From Falciphora oryzae (Eukaryota; Ascomycota; Sordariomycetes; Magnaporthales; Magnaporthaceae): 64,000 nt of DNA. The number at the start of each line of letters is the position of its first letter. Within the stretch, counting starts at the first letter, position 1. The notes beneath the pieces are model-generated. The model searched no databases. It was not told the DNA's origin and was given only the letters and a program-made list of their open reading frames with translations. A program made the translations under genes and the position numbers. The stretch covers positions 3,706-67,705 of the forward strand of contig JNVV01000093.1 of NCBI GenBank assembly GCA_000733355.1, read 5' to 3'. Below are positions 1 through 10,715 of this stretch, in pieces.

Positions 1-2335
1 CCGCCGCGCTTTCATACGCCATCCCTCGCTTCCCCAACTGCCCCCTTAACCACCTGTCGCTTTCGTCTTCTACCGCGAGCCACAACGATACCACCACCTC
101 CACCAACCGCCCGCTAAACTGGCACTCGCCGTCCGCCTTGCGTTTATAATTCCCGCTCGACCCCGTTTCCTCGAACCTCGTACATATCGCCTGCGGCATC
201 CCGCAGTCGAAACACCCCGAAAACGCCTCCCAACGTATACTGCTCCGTACAAAATCCACCGCCTTCACGACGTCGTTTGCCCTTTCCTTTCCGCAGCCTT
301 CCAGCTCGTGCGTCCGAACCCCCTCTGCTTCCGGCCCTCCCAGCCCCTTACACCACACGCACCCCGTCAACCATTCTTCCATAATCTCCTCCAACCGCCC
401 TACCTGCCACACCTCGTCCCCCTGCCGCTTGCGCTCTTGCCACCCGTGCATCCTGCGTTGCGCCCGGCCCCTACTAATCGCCACCATATCTTCCACCGCC
501 GCCCGGTCCCCGCCCGGAATTCCCGCTTTGCTTACACCCTCCGCCTTCCCCGTATCCCTCGCCCTCCCCGTATCCCTCACCCTCTCCACCTCTTTTACCC
601 CGGCCCGTTCCCGGCACCGGTAACACGCCTCTTCTCCCTCCTCGCACCCCGCCCGGTCCGCCCGCCCGTCCATCTCCCTGTCCAGCACCGCCCGCACGCA
701 GCCCGTCGTTTCCATAAATTCCCACATCGCCCCTTCCACGCCGTATTCCGCCGCCCGATCCGCCGTCTCCCGCGTCACCTTGCCCCACCGGTCGTACCTG
801 ACTCCCCGTACCATCACCGCCTCGCTCGGCGCCCCGTCCCGCCCCGCCCGCCCGCTCTGCTGCGCGTAATCCCGCAGCCGCCGTACCGTCCCGGCGTGTA
901 TCACCACCCGGATCGTCGCCGCGTCCACCCCCATCCCCAGCGCGTTGGTCGCCGTAAACACCTGCTGCCGCCCCTCTCGCAGCTGCCGCACGATCTCCCG
1001 CTTCTCCTCGTTGCTGCCCACGTTCCGGTGGTAGCATACCGCCCCTAGCCGCTTCGCGTACCGCATCGTTTTTTCCACCGTGTCGCAATACACGATAATC
1101 TGGCCCCGGCTGCCGTGCTGCCGCTTCTTCGCCTCCACCAGCCCCGCCACCACGTCCTCCTCCTGCTCCTCCGCCGCGTTAAACCGCACCACCTGGTACC
1201 GTACGTTACCCCTCGTCGTGCTCGCCCGGAACCAGTGCGTGCCCGCCGCCGGCAGCCCCACGAGCTCGCCAAACTCGGCCTCGTCTGCCGGCCGCAACGT
1301 CGCCGTCAAATATACCAGCTACGTTTCCGCTTTAGCGAGCCCCCGCAACCCTAGCACCCGCGACCTCCAATTGCCCCCTAATCCCGTATCTAACACCACG
1401 TAGCATTCGTCCACCACGATCCGGTCCAGCCGGCCTATCGCCCGCTATCGGTTGATAAAATGCTTAAAACTTTCGCCTACCGCTGATTCGGGCGTTACCA
1501 GCACCACCGACGCCCATTCGTACGGCCTACCCGCGTTCCATTCAACGCATTCGATCCCGAGCTCGTCGCACCGGTCTTTAATGTCGCTGCGTAGCGAAAT
1601 TAACGGCACCACCACCACCGTCAGCCCGCCCCCCAAGCACGCCGCCGGCAGCATAAACAGCATGCTTTTACCGCCCCCCGTACCCATTACCACCACCACG
1701 GAGCTAGCCTACTGCATAATCGCCCGCAAAGCCGGCGCTTGTACGCCGCGGAACTTGGCCCCTTCGCCCAACAGCCGCCGCAACTGCGCCTTAACGTCCA
1801 CGTACCGCATCGCCCGCCACCGCTTATCCTCCTTTTCAATCGCCCGCCTCGTAATGTCCGTCATCCGCGACGGCCTGCTTTTGCCCTCCTTCCGCACGAC
1901 CGAATCGAATATGCAAAACGCGTGCCACTCGCGGCTGGCTTTGCGGAACCCGATCCGCCGCGCTTCCGTGCTAAATAACGACTCGTACAACGACCGCCCG
2001 TATATCGCCTCGGCCACGTGCGTACTATGCCCGCTTTGCGCGTTAAACGGGTTTTCCGCCGCCGCCGCCGCCGCCGCCGCGTCCGTCGTCCATTCGGCCT
2101 CGTCGCCTTCGGCCGTATCCGCTTTTTCCATCATTTCGATTACCGCCTTATTTCGTATAAACCGCCGGTATATCGCCTTAACGCTATACCGCCACGCTAT
2201 TAGCCCGAACTTCTCCCCAACGTACGTAAACGTTACGTTAGCCAACGCCCTACTAGCTCGCCCCGTATCCCACTATTCGGCTTCCCACCATTCGCCTTAT
2301 TTGCTGCCCGTGCCCCGCCGGTGCCGGCGTTCGCC

Positions 2336-2373
<38 letters not shown>

Positions 2374-4963
2374 TATCGTCGTTATCGTCGTCGTTTTCCA
2401 CCGCCCCCGCCGCCCGTTTTCTACCGCCGCCGGGAAACTCCCACGCCATATCCGGCCTCGGCTCCCATATATACGCGCTCCCGCCGTCCGCCTGCCCCCC
2501 GCTCGCGTACCTCACCAATATCCGCCAAAACGGCAGCGCCAGCCACACGTAATAAACCACCAGCTCGCCCACCTCGCGCGGCAAATATCGGTAAATCACC
2601 TTAGCTTTGGCGCTTATCCCCATCGTTTTGCTATACATGGTTACAAACGCCACCAGCCCGCCCTCAACGAACAGCCCGCGCATATCGCCGTCGCTGCCGT
2701 TTTTATACTGCACCGTTACGAGCTCGGTACCCCGTACCGGCTAGCCCCCGCTCATATGCATTAGCACGAACAGCTGCGCCCGGAACGCCTTTATAACCGT
2801 GCCGTACTGCTTTAACCGGTCCATACGCCACGCCGGCGGCCCGTCGCCGCCCCTCGTCCTAACCGCGCTAATAAACGCCCGTTTAAACTGCGGCTTTTCA
2901 ATCACCCGGTCCGCCAGCCACGTCGCCCCGTCAACCGACCCAAACGCCGCTTTATTACGCGGGTCCTTAATAAAACTCCACCCCGACCTGGTTTCGGCCG
3001 CGTTATCCACCAGCCGGTCCCAATCGATAGCCGGCAACGCCGCCTCGTCGGCCGCGTCCCCGTTCTCGTCGATATTAACAAACAAAACGTCCCTGCGCAG
3101 CTGCGACCGCGCCGTATATAACAGCCCGTGCACCATGGTCCGCAACGACGACATACTAAGCTGCACCGACCCGTACAGCAACGTATCCCCATGCCAATCC
3201 ACCACCCCGTCCGCGTTAGTGTTAGCCCGGATCGCCTTACCGTACGCCCGCAGCCGTAAAACCGCGTCTATCGGCGTCGGCTACCCGCCGTACGCGACAA
3301 TCGTCATAAACCGCTGCACCATCTGCTGCACGCGTGCAAAGTGCCCCGGCACGTTCTTTTGCGCCTCCGCCCGGCTTTCGCCCGTCCTTTCGCGCCGCTC
3401 CTCGATCTCGTCCTCGCGCAACCGGTACGCCCGGTAAAGCACCAGCATCTTCGCCACCGTTACCACAGCCGACAGCTTTTACGTATACAGCAGCGCGTTA
3501 CGCCACCCGTACCCGGGCTAAATCCCTAATACCGACAGCCCGCTATACAGCGCGTTTTCGAACTCGTTATCCTATACGTTATAGTCCAGCAGCGCGATAA
3601 GAAACTGCAGCATCTCCCGTTCCGCCGCGTCCGTTTTGCCGTCGCCCTTTTCGGCCGCGGCGCGTGCGGCCTCTTGCACCCGTTCGAACGCCGCCGCCTG
3701 CGCTTCCGTAAGCTCGTAAACCGGCCGCCGTCCGCGTATGCTGCGCCTAATATTGCTCCCGCCGCCCACGTCCGCGCTCGCGTTAGCGTTAGCCGCCGCG
3801 CCTGCACCCGCGCGTCCGCCCTCCGGCTCGTTTTCGACGTCGTCGATAACGTAAGCGGCTTCCAAACTATGCGTACGCCAAATGTACGCCACTATCGCTT
3901 TCCACGTCTCGACGTAACGTTCCATCGTTTACCCTTTTTGCCCGGAATTGAACGGCTTTTCGTTCGAATCGCTGCCCGCCTCGCGCCGTTCGATAAAGTT
4001 TATCGCGGCCAACCCAACCACTTCGACGTTGCACGCCTTTCGCGCCCGCCAAACCAGCCGCTTTAACGATAATACGGCCATAACCAACGCCGCCTCGCTT
4101 CGGGGCCCTCCGCTTTCCGCCCTTTCGTTATCGGCCCCGCCCCGGGCCCCGCCCCGGGCCTCGTTTTGGGCTTCGTTTTAGGCCTCGCCGTCGGGCCCGT
4201 CCCGCCCCCTCCGTATCGCTTCTTTTAGCGGCCTCGTCGTTATAACCAGCCAATCGCGGTCGAACCGTAGCAAATGCCGCGCCCAGCCGGTCCGTCGTAC
4301 CCATTAGTTAGCCGAATGCCGCGACTGCTCCTGGATCGTCGCGGCCTTTTCTTTAACCCCCTTTTCCATTGCTTGCACCTCCGCCCGGACTAACGACTTA
4401 AGCGCGGCGTTTTCCCCGCCGCCTGCCGCCGCCGCCGGCCTAACTTCGAACAGCCGCTACATGGCGCCCGTCTGGCCGAACCGTTAGCAGTGCACCCCGT
4501 CCGCCCACGCGTCCCCAAGCCCCCCCGGCGGCTGCGCCCCGGGCTTGCCGCCCCGTTGCCGCGCGTTAATCCACCCGTGCGCGTCCCGGCAATGCCTTTG
4601 GATATCCTACCGCGTCCGCCGTATATACCCGCACTGCCTGCACCGTTTGCCGTCGCTGTACGTCGGCAAGCCCTCGATCGCGGCTATTATTTCGGTCGGG
4701 AACCGTACGCTCCCCGTGTCGGCCGCTAGCGCCCCTTGCGCCTGTAGTGCCGCGGCTTCTTGCACTATTTGCTGCCGCTTTTTAGTTTGCACGTGCCGAT
4801 GCTGCGTGTTGACGTGCGTCGCGACCGATTTGGCCGTTACTGCGCTGCCGTGTTCCGCACATACGGCAACCCCGTGCGCGGGCACGAGTGTAAACGTTTC
4901 GTTAAATTGTAATGGTGCCGGCCGTGATGGCGACCGTGATGGCGATTGCAATACTGATGCCAT
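1..4963 (-). pseudogene. Telomere-linked RecQ-type DNA helicase, broken by RIP-like stops
   Basis: One minus-strand frame runs from ATG 4963 to the window edge, so the C-terminus lies outside. Seen in order: cysteine/histidine zinc-finger-like patterns (about 4870-4580), a long middle region with a PVRGTEL-type segment near 2735 typical of fungal telomere-linked helicases, an Asp-run encoded by a GTC/GTT tract (2338-2395), then RecQ motifs: GTGGGKS (Walker A, about 1664-1684), DECY (near 1410), TAT (near 1310), a helicase-C domain with ATNALGMGVD and QQSGRAGRDG (about 834-863), and a cysteine-containing tail (CFDCGMPQ). About 16 in-frame stops interrupt it, all TAG or TAA. No indel is needed to keep the frame. 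An A13 tract in mRNA sense directly precedes the ATG. Family knowledge: such genes sit next to telomeres in Magnaporthe and other fungi; their role is unsettled. As written it cannot make a full protein. Confidence 0.85.
2338..2395. repeat. GTC/GTT trinucleotide tract coding for an aspartate run
   Basis: A GTC-type microsatellite in the helicase pseudogene; read on the minus strand it codes for Asp with occasional Asn. A GCC tract coding for alanine lies nearby at about 2057-2080. Confidence 0.9.
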
Positions 4964-4964
4964 G

Positions 4965-5079
4965 TTTTTTTTTTTTTGTTCCCTTCCTTTTTCCTTTGTT
5001 TATCGTTGCCGTGCCTTTCCCTTTTTTTCGCCTTTTTTTTTTTTTTTCCCTTTAGCTGGCTGGCTGGCTGGCTGGCTGG
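4965..5079. repeat. T-rich tracts and CTGG tandem repeat upstream of the helicase start
   Basis: T13 lies at 4965-4977 beside the ATG of the minus-strand helicase (an A-run in its mRNA sense). A longer T-run ends near 5047, followed by about six CTGG units (5055-5079). Probably the 5' leader and promoter of the helicase gene. Confidence 0.8.
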
Positions 5080-5122
5080 TTTTCGCCGTTCAGCTCGCGT
5101 GCAGTAGCTTTTCGCTGCTCGG

Positions 5123-5149
5123 CCCCCCCCCCCCCCCCCCCCCCCCCCC
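5123..5149. repeat. C27 homopolymer
   Basis: Twenty-seven consecutive cytosines lie about 160 bases upstream of the helicase ATG. The true length is uncertain because homopolymers of this size are prone to assembly error. Confidence 0.9.
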
Positions 5150-5175
5150 AACCCCGGCCATACCCTGGTCGCCAG

Positions 5176-5189
5176 TTAACCCTAACCCC
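5176..5189 (+). repeat. Short telomere-like CCCTAA tract
   Basis: TTAACCCTAACCCC contains one complete CCCTAA unit plus partial units, the fungal telomere sequence on its C-rich strand. With the C-run and the telomere-linked helicase it suggests a former chromosome end or subtelomeric junction, but a tract this short could arise by chance. Confidence 0.45.
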
Positions 5190-5199
5190 GCGCGCAGCT

Positions 5200-5555
5200 C
5201 TCTAACCCCAAACCTGGACACTTAACCCCAAATGCCTCCAAACACGGCGATGCACCGCCGACGGCGCGGCTGCTCGCCACGAGAACTACACCACCGTGTT
5301 CGCCGTGGCCGGCTGCCTCGATTGCCGTCGTCCTTTCGTCTGCCTCGCCTCGTTCGTGGTCGAACTGATTGACCTGCCGGATCCTCAATCAGTTCGATCG
5401 CGTTTCGTCCGTGCGCCCTCCCCGCACGGGCCGCCGCCTGGCCCGTTGACAACCAGTTCGACTGGGACTGTTTGTGGCATAACAGTAAGGGCCGGTAAAG
5501 CTAACCTTACGCACCCGCTACCCCAAGCACATTACGCTTAAAAATAGGAGCGGAG
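5200..5555. other. Gene-free spacer
   Basis: Between the helicase upstream region and the next degenerate element I see no coding pattern, repeat or RNA gene. GC content drops sharply at about 5530, marking the change to AT-rich decayed repeats. Confidence 0.5.
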
Positions 5556-6300
5556 GACATTGTTTTAGATGCTTTTAACGAATCGGGCTATTTTGCGGCA
5601 CATTTTATACCATTTGACGTCGAAGGAGCAGTTGCTGGCGGGCAGTTTGTGTTAGTAAGCTAAAATGATGTGAACTTTACGCTCGGCATCTTTTTAGGGA
5701 GCATCCCTTTGCTATGAACACGCGAAAATATTACGCACCGAGCCAAATTTCGAAACGAGCACCCCGATATGTACAGCTTTATTAACGCCCTTTGTTTTCG
5801 AAAAGAAAGCCTTCGTTAGTTGCAGGAACCGGATGCTCCTGTTGTGCCCCTAGAGCAGTGCTGTAACGCTTGTTCCTATAAATTAGGAACTTTCGAAGTT
5901 TTTTTTAAATTAAAAACGCTTTTAGTTGAAATCCGGAAAAACACAAAGCTTTGGTTTATATGCGAGGAATTAATGGAGGTTTTATCGCGCATTGCTAATA
6001 ACAAATTATACTATTGCCCAACCCGATTATATTCGTTATTTGGTTCGTTTTTAATGGAAGACGCTGTGGCTAACCATTTCGTTAAAGCTATTGACGCAAA
6101 AAACGGCATATTCGACCTGCGAAGCATATATTCGGTGGTATAAAAGGTTGGAAATTGAGAATGGCATTAATGGCTGGAAATAGAGGGCGAGTTATTGCAA
6201 CGAGAAATAGGGGATATGTTGCGCCGGGGTATTGCGGTATATTAGGAACATCGATGCCGATTTAACGCGAAAGTGAACTAGTATTAACAAACGGGAGCGT
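5556..6300 (+). pseudogene. C-terminal remnant of RecQ-like helicase gene, module copy A
   Basis: A plus-strand reading with several TAA/TAG stops. Its longest open part (5820-6143) matches, residue by residue at many places, the end of the helicase pseudogene at 28300-28900: shared segments are FTFGI.LG.IPLL, NACSYKLG.F, RIAN.KLY..PTRL and RRGIA. The helicase motifs themselves are absent here; the copy starts abruptly at about 5556. It converges with the DUF6589-like gene to its right, as in copy B. The assignment rests entirely on homology with copy B. Confidence 0.6.
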
Positions 6301-6949
6301 AGCCGATAAGCTCGCAGCCGATAAGCTCGCGATTTGCAGAAAGCGCTAGCTAGAAAGCGAGCTACTGATTGTTGGGAATATATATATCCTCGTCCCAAGC
6401 AAAAAAAGCCAAAAGGTTGTAATAAACGGTGTTACGGTTCGGCAGTAGGAGCTTTTACCCATTTGCTACCAAAAGGACGATTAAGCTAAAGTCGAGATTT
6501 TGGCTTAATTGGAGGCTTAAGTACCCTTTGTGAGGCAAGGCTGTACGAGAGGGCACGCTACGCTATAACAAACGGCTGGATCGTGCATTTTGCAAGGGGT
6601 TTGGATCGAGCCGAGTAAGTTTAGGTGAATTTTGGTTAATGGCGGGACTATAGCTTAATCGTAATATGCGGTTAGGAAAGGGGAGATAGGTTACAGATTT
6701 AATACCGAGGTTACCGGGTTACAACTGTTTTCGGGTACGGCGCCGTGGATGTTTGCAGGTGGGAAGTGCATCGGGTATTTCCACCGGAGTTTTTTTTCGC
6801 GGTAGCAAGGTGCTGTTGGTCCTTTTAATAGCACCTCGCGTAAGATATTATTTAGAAATTAGCTTTTATTACCGCATTTACATCTATTATAATCGCGATG
6901 ATTCGAAATATCCCAAGCCGTGTTATGTCGTTTAATTAAGCATATTCTG

Positions 6950-9908
6950 CTGTTAAAGTTTGATTTTAAACTTAACGCTGGCGCATATTTTAGATCACCC
7001 TGCATTTTCCTCCGCATCGTCGTTATTGTTTATGCTTTTAAGCGGATATTCCCGTTCCCTTTCCCGGCCGATAATTGCTAAGCTTTCTTTTTCCATAGCA
7101 CGCGGCAAATCCCGTTGGCTGTGTATACCAGCCGGTTTTATTATAGTTTGGTTAAAATTGTTTAGTTTGCTCCTAAGCAGGTTTACGAAGCTTTGTTCGA
7201 ATACCGGTGGCGCATCGAATATTTCGTTTTGGTTGATTTGGTTGGAATAGTTTCCTTACCCGTTTTTATATAGCACGCACGCCTATTGAGCCGCGTTTGT
7301 TTTGGTTGCCGCAACCGTGTGTGCCGTGTTTTTGTACGTGCCAAATTTGGATTCGAACGTGGCCCGTAAGGTTGCCGCGATGGGATTAAGAGTAGTATAT
7401 TGTTGGAAAGTTATCCATATGTCGTGCGTGGAATTGCGGTTGCTTTTAATGTTTGCAAAGAACCCTTTGTTCGTGTGTTTTATGGTTTGGTCGATTGCTT
7501 TAAAGCCTTTTCCAACGGTAGTGTAGCGGACTAATCCAGATCGAAAAATGGCAGTGCGTAACGGTTCGTCCGTAATTTTTAGGCGTATAAGCTAAGTTAG
7601 GTAAAGTATTTGTAACCCGTAGTTTTTAGCCTTTTTGCACCCGTAAAAAAACAGGGTAAGCATAGGCATGTACTGGCGAAGGACGCCGTGATTTCCAGCG
7701 CGAATAGCCTCGTTGATTACCCAAAGCAGTTCGATAACGGCAAAATATTTGCATTGAGAGCGGAAAAAAACGTTAACATTTTTTTTGTCGGCATAAATGC
7801 CGGTATTAGTAGCGTATCCAAACGCCTTTTGTTTGATTTGGCTATATATATAATTGATATCGTTTGTAAATGCTTCGGCTAATACCTTTTATATAACAAA
7901 CGGGGTTATATTATCGAGTTCGTAAAGTAGCCCTATTTGTCGCAACTGGTATATTACTATGGCCAAAATTCGGGCGCGGTATGCGTTTTGAAGTAGCCGG
8001 ATGGCGTAGTAATATTCCGGCATAGGTATGGATAGTTTTTGCGTTCGCCCTAACCTTTTAACGTCCATTCGTACTAAAGGTTTAAACTTTTTCCAAATGT
8101 GGTTGATAAAGTTAAATTTGATATGGAAAAAGGCAGGGATTGGGAAGATCTATTGCTTTCGATCGAATGGTTGGCTGGTTTCCAGTTGGGCAGATTGGAT
8201 ATGTTAAATAAAGGAGATTGTTTTTTGGTCGCCGTAAACAAGTACTAAGTTTTCGTTGTAGTTAAATTTAAAGTTCTTAAGTCGAAGTCCCAATAGCTGT
8301 TGGAAAAGCTGCTCGTAAATGCGGATAACCCCGTTCAATTTACCTTCGTTTTTTATAATAGCCGGGGTTTGGATAGTATAAAAAGCTGGGGTTTGTATAC
8401 GAGAAATTTGTGGGAAAGGAAATTCCGGAAAGTCCAAAGTTGAAGGCGTGGATTCGTTGCTTTTTAAAGCGCTAAAGGCTAAAGTTCCGCCGAATAGATG
8501 GTGGAGGATTTGGTGGCGGAAAAGGAATTGTGCATATTGTGGTTCGGCAGTAGGAGGGTTCGATATGTACATCTTTCGAAGCCATTGCTTTTTAAACGGT
8601 ACAGTAGCATGCTATTGGGATTGGGTATACCGTTTGACGTTAAGGTATCTAATGGCAAGGCAGGTGGTGATATTCCGCATAATATCGTTGCGTCCATATT
8701 TAAGGTTTTAAACGCGATCTATAAAGTTGAAATTATCGTATACGAAAATAAGGGAAGGGTTATAAGCGATCCGGCGGAGGTTGTGCTATAAACGTAATAA
8801 TATTTTAATATTTAAATTATAAAAAATGCTATTTCGCTGCAGGCATACGTACTTTTGCAACCGCTACCAATTCGTTCATTTGCGTTTTTGTTTGCCGATA
8901 GGAATTACAAATTCCAAGCCTTGCTAATATTTCGACCACCGGCTTAGGAACACTATTGTTAAGCAGATAGATTTTTAGATTTTTCGATAAATAATTGCTT
9001 CGTTTGGGGGACCGGGCGTTCGCTAATATGCTCGCAAGCATAAAGCGGGGACCAGTATGTTTATTGTGACGAAAGCGAGCATTTTGTAACGACGGCTGGT
9101 TCGGCTTATATAACGACTAATGGTTACGATTATTAGCTATTAGGTGGTTGAAAAGTGCAGATAAATTTGACGCATTTTGACGGAAGACGATATCTGTTTG
9201 GCCGAGGTTTGTGCTGATCTATGAATTGTCGTAAAGATTTTTGGCGGATGCTGGTTTATCCCTTTATGCCACGGCAGTAGGGTTAAATTGGTTGAAAGGC
9301 GCGTACGCGCTTAATGTGGTAAGGTCGTTGCGTAATTTCGGAAAGGCTGCCGATGGTGATGTCGTCCTTTTGTTCGCAAGTTGGATCGTGATGCCGGTAG
9401 CGTGGAACGCGCGTAAAATTTCGTCGTTGTTAATAAGTTGAAGTAGGGTTCGAATGCGAGGACCTTTGGATGGGTTTGTCGTGGTGTTGATTTCGCATAT
9501 CCATTGTTTAAAAAAGGAGGCGAATGAACCTTTGACTTTTCGCTTTCCCCTTCCTAACCTTTGAACATTTCGTCTTTTTTAAAATTGGAGGGTATTTTGT
9601 ACGAGCTGTAGGTTTTTTTCGGGATCGTCGTTATAATCGCTGTTATTTTTATCGTCGCTATTATCGCCATCCTTATCCCCGCTATCCCTATTCCCATCCC
9701 TATCCCCGCTATCCCCGCTATTTCTATTCCCGCTATTTTTATTAATATCTATACGTTTTGGGATAGGTGTTGGGGGTTGCGGGGTGGAGCTAAAAGGCGT
9801 AGTAAGGTCGGAATTTGGCAGTTCGACACCTGATAGCCCTGTAGTGATAGATAGCTGGGATTGCTGGAATTGCGCGAGAAGTGACAGCGACGAAGGCGAA
9901 ATAGACAT
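6950..9908 (-). pseudogene. DUF6589-like gene, module copy A, degenerate
   Basis: The minus strand holds a broken gene whose pieces keep their order. The start region is MSISPSSLSL at 9908, followed by a Gly/Asp/Asn-rich repeat (about 9640-9760) and a segment with FKQW and RIRTLLQLINN. The middle (8570-7890) carries a KFNFINHIWKKF-type segment, and the end (7880-6965) carries MPMLTLFFYGCKKAKNY, SGLVRYTT and KHTNKGF. The layout resembles fungal DUF6589 proteins from memory (a counterpart of the 'H-x-N' segment follows a hydrophobic block). Stops are mainly TAA/TAG, with frame changes. A second, shorter copy lies at 29030-29968. The function of DUF6589 is unknown. The family name is an inference; the two-copy homology is seen directly. 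Confidence 0.5.
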
Positions 9909-10051
9909 TTTGCTTATAGGTGAAATATTGTTTATTGTAAATAAAAGGTATATTGAGGGGAAAATACGGTGGTTGTTTGTGGGCACAAAAGTTGTGGTTA
10001 GGGGTTGAGAACGAATTGTGCCAAACCCCGACTTTTTCGCACCATTTTACC

Positions 10052-10715
10052 TTAGACCAGATGGTGGTGAAGTTGAGGGGGGGTTGTGATTGGTTGGGGG
10101 GGAGGTGGGGCCGGGGACTTGGGGAACTTCGCGCCACACTGGTTTGAGTCACTGAGACTATCTCTAATCACGGCTTTATTTTGGGCAACGCGCTTTTTAA
10201 ACGCTCGCGGCGTGCCTCGCACTCGTTTAAGCATCGACTTGTGCTTCGTAAGCCACGTTTGCGCCCATTTTTTCCTATCTTCTCGCGGCGGCGGGTGCTT
10301 CCGTCGGCTGACGATCGAGTTAACGGCTTGCGCGAGGGCGACGGCAGTAACGGGAGATCCTATTTCAAATAAAATATTTTATTAAGGAACTACGCCTGGG
10401 TCGAACTTATTGCTAATGGGAGTCTCTCTAACCTGCTGACTGCCTCCAATTAATCCACGCCTTTAAAGCGAGCTCTTCCGTATCGTCTAGGGCTTTATTC
10501 GAGCCTCCGTTTGCTAAGCGAAATCCAGCGCCTTTCCGGCGCCTCTGAAGCGTGCGGGCGCTCAATCCGTAGTGCTTCGCGGCGAAGGCGGCGCTTTTGA
10601 ACCGCCCGTTTTCGATATCTTCAACGGCGGCGAAAATCCGGGCCTCAGCTATCCGCGCTCGATTGCGCTCCTTCTCGCTCTTTACCCTCGTCATTTTGGT
10701 GCAATTTTGCCTCAA
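10052..10715 (-). pseudogene. Fragment of a pogo/Fot1-type transposase (N-terminal DNA-binding part)
   Basis: ATG at 10715 opens a 95-residue frame with a pipsqueak-like helix-turn-helix: KSAAFAAKHYGLSARTLQRR, followed by ALDDTEELALKAWI, which starts the Tc5-type HTH. After a frame change the reading resumes on the same strand (10234-10120) with KHKSMLKRVRGTPRAFKKR, the end of the CENP-B-like DNA-binding domain. No DDE catalytic domain follows. It differs in sequence from the two Fot1-like copies further right, so it represents another family. It is not functional. Confidence 0.7.

Noticed and set aside
308..1048. Pro/His/Arg-rich plus-strand frame of 246 residues
   Set aside because: Antisense shadow of the helicase pseudogene; biased composition and no domain.
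474..1088. Gly/Arg-rich minus-strand frame of 204 residues
   Set aside because: Out-of-frame shadow of the RecQ helicase domain; the GC-rich DNA keeps all frames open.
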